Source: G963666705 sp963666705
GTDB lineage: Bacteria; Pseudomonadota; Alphaproteobacteria; CADEGL01
Assembly (NCBI GenBank): GCA_963666705.2
Contig: CAXXKO010000020.1
Location: forward strand, 1 to 51,539
Direction: 5' to 3'
Length of the DNA stretch: 51,539 nt
Shown: piece after piece, positions 17,347 to 24,413 of the stretch
Numbering within the stretch: the stretch's first letter is position 1
How the letters are laid out: each line of letters begins with the position of its first letter
The notes under the pieces: generated by a model
Told to the model about the DNA's origin: nothing
Database searches by the model: none
Seen by the model: the letters and a program-made list of their open reading frames with translations, nothing else
Program-made: the position numbers and the translations under genes

Positions 17347-17612
17347 TACCCACTTTCACAATTCCGTGTTCCATACGATCGCTTTTCCCGTCTCCTCGGC
17401 AGGAGGGGGCGCGCCGGCGATGCCGGTGCATCGTCAAGCGTCCTCGACGCCCCGAGGGGGCGGGAAAAGCGACCCGGTGGGCGGCGCCCCGAGGCCCCCG
17501 GACGTCGTCGCGCGACGCTTGTGATGCCCCGGCATCACGGCGCGCCACGCTCCTAGCCGGGAACCTCGGGGCGCCGTCGTATGGCACACGGAATTGTGAA
17601 AGTGGGTACTAG
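17343..17612. mobile_element. 270-bp foldback (MITE-like) element with 36-37-bp inverted ends
   Basis: The left end CTAGTACCCACTTTCACAAT... (17343-17379) is repeated in reverse complement at 17576-17612 with one clear mismatch in the first 36 bases. The interior also folds back: GATGCCGGTGCATC...AAGCGTC near 17419 mirrors GACGCTTG...GATGCCCCGGCATC near 17514. It holds no credible gene. Both tips are CTAG, either as part of the palindrome or as a duplicated target. It looks like a non-autonomous transposon; its helper is not in the window. Confidence 0.75.
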
Positions 17613-17614
17613 GG

Positions 17615-18557
17615 ATGGCGAGGCGGCGGTTGGGACCCATGCAGGAGGTGCGTCGCCTGGGCGAATTCGGCTTGACGCGGGTCATTGAGCTGGAAGGTCC
17701 CGGGTTCGTGCCAGGGGAGCTGTTCCCGGACGCGACGGCCGACGTGTTCGAGGCGCACGCGGGATGGCTGGTGCCGCGCCACGTGGACCCGGACACGGGC
17801 CGGCTCGTGATGTGCATACAGACCTACGTCGTGCGCACGCCGCGCCACACGATCCTCGTCGATACCTGCGTCGGCAATCACAAGCCGCGCCCGGGCCGCC
17901 CCGCCTGGCATTTGCGCGACGGGCCCTTCCTCGCCGACCTCGCGGCCGCCGGCGTGCGCCCGGAGGCGGTGGACTTCGTCCTCTGCACCCATCTCCACGT
18001 CGATCACGTGGGCTGGAACACCCGCCTCCTCGACGGCCGATCACGTGGGCTGGAACACCCGCCTCCTCGACGGCCGCTGGGTGCCGACCTTCCCCAACGC
18101 CAAGTACATCTTCGCGCGCCGCGAGTACGACTTCTGGGAGGCGCGGCTGCGCGAGGCGGTGGCGGCCGGCCGGGGCAAGGACTCGCCCTTCGCCGACAGC
18201 GTGCTGCCGGTCATGGAGGCCGGGCAGGCGGTGCTCGTCGATATGGACCACGAAATCGAGGACGGCGTGTGGCTCGAGCCCGCTCCCGGCCATACGGAGG
18301 GCAGCGTGGTGATCAACTTGCGCTCGGGCGACAGCCACGCGGTGCTGACCGGCGACGTCATGCACCATCCCGTCCAGCTCCTCCGCCCCGACTGGTCGAG
18401 TGGGTTCTGCGAGGACAAGGCGCAGTCGCACCGCACCCGCCGCGCCATCATCGAGCGCTATGCCGAGACCGATACCTTGGTCGCGCCGGCGCACTTCGCT
18501 TCACCGACCGTGGGGCACATCGTGCGCGCGGGCGATTGCTTCGGCTTCCGGTACTAG
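17615..18557 (+). pseudogene. Metallo-beta-lactamase-fold hydrolase, frameshifted by a 37-bp duplication
   Basis: The gene encodes an MBL-fold hydrolase of the type with an N-terminal EFGLTRVIE region, zinc motif HLHVDHVGW, a late PGHTEGS loop, a GDVMHHP motif and a terminal PAHFASPTVGHI. In the first frame the protein reads normally up to the zinc motif and then goes out of frame; the correct sequence continues one frame over from WNTRLLDGRWVPTFPNAKYI to the stop. Removing one copy of the 37-bp repeat restores a 301-residue protein. The upstream 270-bp element abuts the start and leaves little room for a ribosome binding site; an ATG at 17639 is an alternative. The TAG stop is the CTAG of the next repeat. 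Lactonase-like activity is possible but not shown. Confidence 0.88.
18002..18075 (+). repeat. Perfect 37-bp tandem duplication inside the hydrolase gene
   Basis: Two identical units, 18002-18038 and 18039-18075, each begin GATCACGTGGGCTGGAACAC and end CTCGACGGCC. Since 37 is not a multiple of 3, the second unit shifts the frame right after the zinc-binding HxHxDH motif. Identity of the units indicates a very recent event, or an assembly error. Confidence 0.95.
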
Positions 18558-18704
18558 AGCGGTTCCGCTTCGATCGGACCCACTCTAGCCCTTTTTGTCG
18601 CTCGCGGCAGCGGACCAAGAGGTCCGCGCCTGCGCGGGCGCGCCGGGCGACCGGCGGGCCGCCTTGCGGCCTGGAGCGATTCCAGTCGAACTGGAAGCGC
18701 TCTA
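18554..18704. repeat. Hairpin-rich dispersed repeat, locus A
   Basis: This 151-bp copy starts CTAGAGCGGTTCCGC and ends GGAAGCGCTCTA, so its tips are inverted. Inside are a hairpin formed by the first 32 bp, a second from GCGGACCAAGAGGTCCGC, a G+C-rich GCGCCTGCGCGGGCGCGCC block and the conserved GGCGGGCCGCCTTGCGGCCTG. It overlaps the stop codon of the upstream hydrolase. The 125 bp between it and the following IS contain TCACACCAATGTGA and nothing else I can name. Confidence 0.85.
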
Positions 18705-18829
18705 AGGCGCGGCGCGGGGCCGGGCCGCGATCGGGCGCCCGATTGCCCCCTCCGGCGTCACACCAATGTGACCCGGCGCGGCGGAATCGTGATGGCCGCG
18801 AGCTTTGAGCGGGGCGCCGGACGAGAATA

Positions 18830-20239
18830 TGTAGATAGCGAATTAAGTTGGCCGGTTTATGTAGCACATCGATTGACCGCTCTGTTGATGTTGTAGCGCC
18901 TGTGGGGAAGTGGTCAGGTCGGCGTAGCCGAGCTGTCCACTTATCCACGGGCGGGTCGCGTCGAGCGGCATCACGCGGCCCTCTTCATGGTGTCTCCTTC
19001 CAGAAGCGCGCCATCGCCTCGGTAGCGGGCGATCGGGCGCGGCCCGTGGAATATGGCGTAGGTGGCGTCCGGATAGTGGTGGACGCGGACCTTGGCCTTG
19101 ACGTAGTGCGGCCTCAGCGATGACGGCGGGATCTGCAGGACGATGCCGTGGAAGCGTACGGTGTTGTCGTTGCCGACGGTGCGCGTCTCCTGGACGCACA
19201 GCACGTCGCGCCACTGTTCCGCCGGCACGGCGACGAAGGCCGAGCCCGGCTCTTCGGGAGCGATCGCGAAGCGCGCATTGTAGTCGGGAATGAAGGTCTC
19301 GGCGAGGAAGCGGTTGGCCCCTTCGATCGTCGAGACGCCGGCCAATGCCAACTCCTTGGGGAGCCGGTCCTGCAAGGTGCGGAAGGCGCGCTCGGAGCGC
19401 CCGCGCGCCTCCGGCGAATAGGCCGCGATGTGCTCGATGCCGAGCTGGGCCAAGGCCCGTCCGAGCTGGGAGGGCTTGTCGCGGTCCACCTTGCCACCCG
19501 CCTGGGGGGTGTGGAAGTAGTGGCTCGCGCGGTCGGTGTAGAGCGCGCACGGCAGCCCGTGCCGGCCGAACACCTCGCCCAGCCCCTGGAAGCTCGACAT
19601 GGTGCCCTCCTCGGCGACCAGGAAGCCCGAGTAGATCGCCCCGCTCGCATCGTCCAGAGAGACGATCATATCCTGCTCTTCGTCGCGGCCCGGCAGCCAG
19701 CGGTGCGTCGAGCCGTCCTGATGCAGCATCATGCCCACGAGCGGCCGCCGCGGCCGCTTGCGCCGGTGCGCCCCGCGCCTGGGCGCCGGCGCCGCCAGGC
19801 CGCGGCCGTGGAGAAACGTCTTGGTCCAGGTGTAACCCCAGCGGAAGCCGTGGTCCTTCACCAGGTGCTCGTGGAAGTGCTTGACCGTGAAACCCGCGTA
19901 GCGCTCGCGGTAAAGAGCTTCGACCCGCATCGCCTCGTCCACCGGCACCCGCTTGGGCGACGGCTTGCCCAGACGCCGGTCCAGAAGCCCCGCATCGCCC
20001 TCACACTCGAAACGACGGCACCAGCGCCGAAACGTGCGCTCGCCGACCCCAAGCACCTCCGCCGCCTCCAACTGGCTCAACGATCCCGCCTCACAACGAC
20101 CGAAAACATCCCGAAACCTCATCATGCGCACACCTTGCAAAACATCTGTCCGTCTCATCCCACCCCCTTCAAACAGGAGGCTCAATAAACCGGACAGATC
20201 GTGTGCTACATAGAACGGACAGATCGTGTGCTATCTACA
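18830..20239 (-). mobile_element. IS1202/ISNCY-type insertion sequence, 1410 bp, with 16-bp target duplication
   Basis: Both tips are TGTAGATAGC reading inward (18830-18839 and 20230-20239), with a further shared TATGTAGCACA nearby. The 16-bp sequence GCGCCGGACGAGAATA flanks both sides (18814-18829 and 20240-20255). A duplication this long is unusual; from memory, the IS1202 group within ISNCY is known for long duplications, one subgroup at about 15-18 bp. The single transposase gene reads on the minus strand. The element sits about 40 bp upstream of the operator of the tct operon, so it may separate that operon from its native promoter or supply a new one. Confidence 0.88.
18971..20158 (-). 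CDS. ISNCY/IS1202-type transposase
   Basis: The 395-residue transposase has an N-terminal helix-turn-helix (SLSQLEAAEVLGVGERTFRRWC, about residues 27-48) and an rve-type DDE core: Asp in HQDGSTHRW, Asp in LYTDRASHYFH, Glu in RGRSERAFRTLQ. I chose the ATG at 20158, preceded by AAGGGGGTGGG, over an ATG nine codons upstream. The protein is complete with no broken motif, so it appears active. It belongs to the group annotated as ISNCY family in many proteobacteria. Confidence 0.92.
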   Translation of the reverse strand: MRRTDVLQGVRMMRFRDVFGRCEAGSLSQLEAAEVLGVGERTFRRWCRRFECEGDAGLLDRRLGKPSPKRVPVDEAMRVEALYRERYAGFTVKHFHEHLVKDHGFRWGYTWTKTFLHGRGLAAPAPRRGAHRRKRPRRPLVGMMLHQDGSTHRWLPGRDEEQDMIVSLDDASGAIYSGFLVAEEGTMSSFQGLGEVFGRHGLPCALYTDRASHYFHTPQAGGKVDRDKPSQLGRALAQLGIEHIAAYSPEARGRSERAFRTLQDRLPKELALAGVSTIEGANRFLAETFIPDYNARFAIAPEEPGSAFVAVPAEQWRDVLCVQETRTVGNDNTVRFHGIVLQIPPSSLRPHYVKAKVRVHHYPDATYAIFHGPRPIARYRGDGALLEGDTMKRAA

Positions 20240-20276
20240 GCGCCGGACGAGAATATGGTCAATCCGTGGCGAAGGC

Positions 20277-20293
20277 TGGTATACTACATACCA
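20277..20293. promoter_or_regulatory. 17-bp dyad, probable GntR/FCD operator upstream of tctC
   Basis: TGGTATACTACATACCA is a perfect 6-5-6 inverted repeat. Nearly the same site (TGGTATATTGCATGCCA) stands 86 bp before the GntR-family gene at 23682. FadR-subfamily regulators bind short TGGTnnnACCA-like dyads, so the paired sites suggest that the local GntR protein controls both the transporter operon and its own gene. It is 131 bp before the tctC start. Confidence 0.65.
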
Positions 20294-20423
20294 ATACGGC
20301 TTACGACCCGTTCCGACCGGTGTCGGGAAGCGCCGGGGGCCGGCCCGCCTCGCGTGCCATGGCCGGCCCAAAGTCACGGCACGCAAGAATACGAATGTCG
20401 TTGCATTCAATGGGAGGATACCA

Positions 20424-21413
20424 ATGAAAACGCAGATCAAGACAGCGGCGCTGGGCCTAGGTGCCGCGGTGTTGTTGAGTCTCGGCGTGGCGAGCGCACC
20501 GAAGGACGCCGCCGCGGCCTGGGAGCCGCAGAAGCCGGTCGAATTCGTCATCATGGCCGGCAAGGGCGGCGGGGCCGACAAGATGGCCCGTCTGATGCAG
20601 AGCATCATCGCCAAGGACAACATGTCGAACATGCCCTTCACGCCCGTCAACAAGCCGGGCGGCTCGGGCGCCGAGGCACTGGTCTATCTCAAGGACCATA
20701 CGGGCGACGACCACGTCATCATGGTGACCCTCAACAGCTTCTATACGACGCCGCTGCGTCAGCCCGATCTCGGCATCGACATCACCACCTTCACGCCGGT
20801 CGCGCGGATGGCCGAGGACACGTTCCTGCTGTGGGTGAATTCAGCCACCGACATCATGAATGTCGACGACTTCGTCGCCGCCGCCAAGGCGGGCGGCCTG
20901 GACTGGATCATGGCTGGCACGGGCAAGGCTTCGGAGGACAACCTGCTGACCAATACCCTCAACACCACCTACGACCTCGAGATGACCTACGTCCCCTACA
21001 AGGGCGGTGGCAAGGTGGCGAAGGAGCTGGCGGGCGAGAACGCCAACTCGACCGTGAACAACCCCTCCGAGCAGCTCGGCTTCTTCGAGGCCGGCAACAC
21101 GCGGCCGCTCGCCGCCTTCACGCCCGAGAGGCTGGCGATGTTCCCGGACGTGCCGACCTTCCGCGAGCTGGGCCACGACATCGTCTACTTCATGCAGCGT
21201 AGCGTCGTCGGCGCGCCGGGCATGAGCGACGAGGCCGAGGCCTACTATCAGGGCGTCTTCAAGCAGGTGTACGACTCGCCCGAGTGGCAGGAGTACATGA
21301 CCAAGAAGAGCCTCCAGGGCGATTTCCTCTCGGGCCCGGCCCTCAAGGACTACTGGGTCGAGGAGAGGGACATCCACGAGGGCCTGCTGCAGGAGATGGG
21401 CGAGATTCAGTAG
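20424..21413 (+). CDS. tctC: Tripartite tricarboxylate transporter periplasmic binding protein (TctC/Bug family)
   Basis: The 329-residue extracytoplasmic receptor has a signal peptide (KTAALGLGAAVLLSLGVASA, cleavage near DAAAA) and the Bug-family landmarks PVEFVIMAGKGGGADKMAR near the start, NKPGGSGAEALVYL, VPYKGGGKVAKELAGEN and FREL. It binds a carboxylate in the periplasm and hands it to TctAB. A GGGAGG site precedes the ATG. The ligand cannot be told from sequence; Bug proteins bind anything from citrate to nicotinate, and the neighbours suggest an acid that is activated with CoA. Confidence 0.94.
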   Translation: MKTQIKTAALGLGAAVLLSLGVASAPKDAAAAWEPQKPVEFVIMAGKGGGADKMARLMQSIIAKDNMSNMPFTPVNKPGGSGAEALVYLKDHTGDDHVIMVTLNSFYTTPLRQPDLGIDITTFTPVARMAEDTFLLWVNSATDIMNVDDFVAAAKAGGLDWIMAGTGKASEDNLLTNTLNTTYDLEMTYVPYKGGGKVAKELAGENANSTVNNPSEQLGFFEAGNTRPLAAFTPERLAMFPDVPTFRELGHDIVYFMQRSVVGAPGMSDEAEAYYQGVFKQVYDSPEWQEYMTKKSLQGDFLSGPALKDYWVEERDIHEGLLQEMGEIQ

Positions 21414-21459
21414 GCGCCCCATCGACCGGCGTTAGAGACGGATAGGGAGCGGGTCGGCG

Positions 21460-21957
21460 ATGCGGCTGGCGGAACTGGTCATGGCCGTCGCCTTGGCGAC
21501 CTTGTCTGCCTATTTGATGTGGAAGAGTGCGGAGCTCCCCATCGGCTGGATCCCGGGATCGGGACCAGGCGGTGGGGCGTTCCCGTTCTGGCTGTCGGCC
21601 GGCATGCTCGCCAGCACCTTGTGGATCATCGTGCGCTGGGCCCGGCGGTCGAGCCCCGTGGCCCGGTCGACCGAGACCTACATGGACGGCCAGACGCTCA
21701 AGCTGTTCATCGTCGGCGCCGGCTCCCTGACCGCGCTGGTGGGCGCGACCTACCTCATCGGCATCTATGGCGCGGTGCCGCTCTACCTCGCCTTCTACAT
21801 GCGCTACATGGGCCAGCATCCCTGGACGACCATCGCCGCCGTCGCCATACCGGCACCCATCTTCACGTTCTTCTTCTTCGAAATCGCCTTGCACATCACC
21901 TTGCCCAAGGGGCTGACCGAGCCTCTGTTCTACCCCTTGTACGCCATATTCCTGTGA
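21460..21957 (+). CDS. tctB: Tripartite tricarboxylate transporter small membrane subunit TctB
   Basis: This 165-residue membrane protein (DUF1468/TctB) has four hydrophobic segments: an N-terminal LVMAVALATLSAYLM, one around residues 40-60, one around 88-110, and a C-terminal pair. The PGSGPGGGAFPFWLSAGM segment after the first helix is the typical TctB signature. It lies between tctC and tctA with 46- and 58-bp gaps, the canonical order for the family. It supports TctA in secondary, ion-driven uptake. Confidence 0.92.
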   Translation: MRLAELVMAVALATLSAYLMWKSAELPIGWIPGSGPGGGAFPFWLSAGMLASTLWIIVRWARRSSPVARSTETYMDGQTLKLFIVGAGSLTALVGATYLIGIYGAVPLYLAFYMRYMGQHPWTTIAAVAIPAPIFTFFFFEIALHITLPKGLTEPLFYPLYAIFL

Positions 21958-22015
21958 GGGCGCGCGGTCGTGCCGGGGATAGGGCGGAATAGGATGCTAG
22001 AGGCCATTTAGCCGC

Positions 22016-23536
22016 ATGGACACACTCGCATTCCTGCTCGATGGGTTCGCCATCGCCTTCCAGCCCCTGAACCTGGGTCTGATCGTCTTCGGCTGCGTGG
22101 TCGGCCTCTTCATCGGCGCGATGCCGGGCCTCGGGTCGGTCAACGGGGTGGCCATCCTCCTGCCCATGACCTTCCTGGTGCCGCCGACCTCGGCCATCAT
22201 CTTCCTGGGCGCGATCTATTACGGGGCCATGTATGGCGGCGCCATCAGCTCGATCATGCTGGGCATACCGGGCGCCTCCACGGCCGTGGCCACGACCTTC
22301 GATGGGCGGCCCCTGGCGCTCAAGGGCCTCGCGGACCGGGCGCTGGTCGCCGCGGCCACCGCCTCGTTCGTGGGCGGCACCATCTCGGTCGTCCTGTTCA
22401 CCTTCTTCGCGCCCCCGCTGGCGGAAGTGGCGCTCAGGTTCGGCGCGCCGGAGGAGTTCGCGCTCATGATCCTCGCCTTCGCCACCTTCGTGGGGCTGGG
22501 CGGTGACGATCTGCCCAAGACCTTCTTCTCGATCTTCATCGGCCTGGTGATGGCCGCGGTCGGCCTGGATATCGTGAGCGGCCAGCCGCGTCTGATCTTC
22601 GGCGGCATCTCGGGCTTCTACCACGGCATCAACTTCCTGGTGCTGGCCATCGGCATCTACGGCATCGGCGAGATGCTGTGGACCATCGAGGTCAACAAGG
22701 GAAAGATCAATATAGCCCAGGCCAACATCACCTTCAGGCGGATCATCGAGAGCCTCGCGGCGCTCAAACCCACCATCAAGACCATGGTCATGGGATCGGG
22801 CCTCGGCTATTTCGTCGGCATCCTGCCGGCCGCCGGCGCCACGCCGGGCTCCCTCATGGCCTACGGGGTGGCCAAGACCATGTCGCGGCACCCGGAGAAT
22901 TTCGGCAAGGGCGACCTGAATGGCGTGGTGGCGCCCGAGGCCGCGAACAACGCCGCCAGCACGGGCTCGATGCTGCCCATGCTGACCCTCGGCATCCCGG
23001 GCTCGCCGACCACCGCCATCCTGCTCGGCGGCATGGTCATCTGGGGCCTCGAGCCCGGGCCCATGCTGTTCATCGAGCACGGGGATTTCGTGTGGGGCCT
23101 GATCGCGAGCCTCTACGCCGCGAACCTCTTCGCGCTCGTCATCAACCTCGCCTTCATCCCCATCTTCATCTCGGTCCTGAGGCTTCCCTTCACCATCCTC
23201 GCGCCCATCATCTTCGTCCTCTGCATCGTCGGTGGCTACGCGCCCACCCAGGACATGCACGACGTATGGCTGATGCTGCTCTTCGGCGTCGTCGCCTACC
23301 TCATGCGGAAGCTCGACTACCCCATGGCCCCGGCGGTCCTCGCCGTCGTGCTCGGCCCCCTGGCCGAGGCCTCGATGCGCCAGTCGCTCATCATCTCGCA
23401 CGGCTCGTTCTCGATCTTCTTCGAGCGCCCCATCGCCGGGCCCATCATGGTGGTCGCCATCGCGCTGATTTTGCTTCCCCACTTCCGGGTCATCACCCGC
23501 CTCAGGAGGCGGCGTGCGCCGAGATCGTCGAATTGA
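22016..23536 (+). CDS. tctA: Tripartite tricarboxylate transporter large membrane subunit TctA
   Basis: The 506-residue multi-pass permease carries the TctA signature in its N-terminal half (IGAMPGLGSVNGVAILLPMTF, YYGAMYGGAISSIMLGIPG) and the mirrored repeat in the C-terminal half (GVVAPEAANNAASTGSMLPML, LGIPGSP). Length and order are normal. It forms the ion-coupled translocation pathway, with TctC delivering the ligand. Confidence 0.95.
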   Translation: MDTLAFLLDGFAIAFQPLNLGLIVFGCVVGLFIGAMPGLGSVNGVAILLPMTFLVPPTSAIIFLGAIYYGAMYGGAISSIMLGIPGASTAVATTFDGRPLALKGLADRALVAAATASFVGGTISVVLFTFFAPPLAEVALRFGAPEEFALMILAFATFVGLGGDDLPKTFFSIFIGLVMAAVGLDIVSGQPRLIFGGISGFYHGINFLVLAIGIYGIGEMLWTIEVNKGKINIAQANITFRRIIESLAALKPTIKTMVMGSGLGYFVGILPAAGATPGSLMAYGVAKTMSRHPENFGKGDLNGVVAPEAANNAASTGSMLPMLTLGIPGSPTTAILLGGMVIWGLEPGPMLFIEHGDFVWGLIASLYAANLFALVINLAFIPIFISVLRLPFTILAPIIFVLCIVGGYAPTQDMHDVWLMLLFGVVAYLMRKLDYPMAPAVLAVVLGPLAEASMRQSLIISHGSFSIFFERPIAGPIMVVAIALILLPHFRVITRLRRRRAPRSSN

Positions 23537-23579
23537 CCGGGCCATCCGAACCAATGCCTCGTTGTCGAGCGCCAGGCCA

Positions 23580-23596
23580 TGGTATATTGCATGCCA
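23580..23596. promoter_or_regulatory. 17-bp dyad, probable autoregulatory GntR/FCD operator
   Basis: TGGTATATTGCATGCCA matches the site before tctC (20277-20293) at 14 of 17 positions and keeps the dyad except for one half-site base. It lies 86 bp upstream of the GntR-family gene, in the tctA-gntR gap, where an autoregulatory operator would be expected. Confidence 0.6.
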
Positions 23597-23681
23597 ACAG
23601 TCCCTGTTAGGCCGATGAGGCGGTTGTTATCCGTTCCCACTTGCTTGAGACGAAAAGCATTTCAAGGGGTTAGCACCTAGA

Positions 23682-24371
23682 ATGGCGATCGCGCGGCCAG
23701 TCGTTCAGCCCATCGAGGCGAGCTTCAGCCTGAAGGACAAGGCATACGACTCCTTGAAGCAGGCCATCACCTCGATGAATCTCTACGCCGAGGCCGCGGA
23801 GCCGCGCCTGGACGAGCGCCGGTTGGCCGAGGACCTGGGCGTCAGCCGCACGCCGCTGCGCGAGGCGATCGCGCGGCTCGAGCAGGAGGGCTTCGTCCGC
23901 ACCGTGCCCCGCAAGGGCGTCTACGTGGTGCGCAAGACCAAGCGCGAGATCCTCGAGATGATCACGGTCTGGGCGGCGCTCGAAAGCATGGCGGCGCGGC
24001 TGATCACCCTCAGCGCCAGCGATTCCGAGATCGCCTCCCTGCGCGAGATGTTCGCGACCTTCGAGGACGATCAGGTGATCGCCCATATCGACGAATATTC
24101 CGACACCAACGTCCGCTTCCACCAGGCGCTCCTCAAGATGAGCCGCTGCGAGCTGCTGAACGACCTGGCCGAGAACCTGTTCATCCACATGCGGTCCATC
24201 CGCATGCGCACGATTTCGGAGGACGACCGGGCCATCCGATCGATCATCGACCACATGCATATCATCGAGGCGTTGGAGCGGCGTGATACGGAGCTCGCCG
24301 AGCGATTGGTGCGCGAGCATTCGCTCGGCCTGGCGGCGCATGTGGAGAAGAACGTCAATTATCTGGATTGA
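23682..24371 (+). CDS. GntR-family transcriptional regulator, FCD (FadR/VanR-like) subfamily
   Basis: The 229-residue regulator has an N-terminal winged helix-turn-helix (DERRLAEDLGVSRTPLREAI at about residues 44-63, then RLEQEGFVRTVPRKGVYV) and an all-helical FCD ligand domain. Candidate metal ligands are in DTNVRFHQALLKMS, IIDHMHIIEAL and LVREHSLGLAAH. FCD domains usually bind a carboxylate through a metal, which fits a regulator of carboxylate uptake. It sits between the tct transporter and the enzyme genes and shares an operator-like dyad with the transporter, so it probably represses both in the absence of substrate. Confidence 0.92.
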   Translation: MAIARPVVQPIEASFSLKDKAYDSLKQAITSMNLYAEAAEPRLDERRLAEDLGVSRTPLREAIARLEQEGFVRTVPRKGVYVVRKTKREILEMITVWAALESMAARLITLSASDSEIASLREMFATFEDDQVIAHIDEYSDTNVRFHQALLKMSRCELLNDLAENLFIHMRSIRMRTISEDDRAIRSIIDHMHIIEALERRDTELAERLVREHSLGLAAHVEKNVNYLD

Positions 24372-24413
24372 GGGCGCGCGCCCGATCCGGCGAAATCACG
24401 GGAGAGAGACGAG

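Noticed and set aside
18758..18771. TCACACCAATGTGA as a CRP/FNR-like site
   Set aside because: The half-sites are in the wrong order for a CRP site (TGTGA then TCACA) and spacing is 4; the IS now separates it from the nearest gene start by 1.6 kb.
21896..23554. 552-codon minus-strand open frame opposite tctA
   Set aside because: Its composition is almost only Asp, Glu, His, Arg and Gly, a shadow of the hydrophobic codons of tctA.
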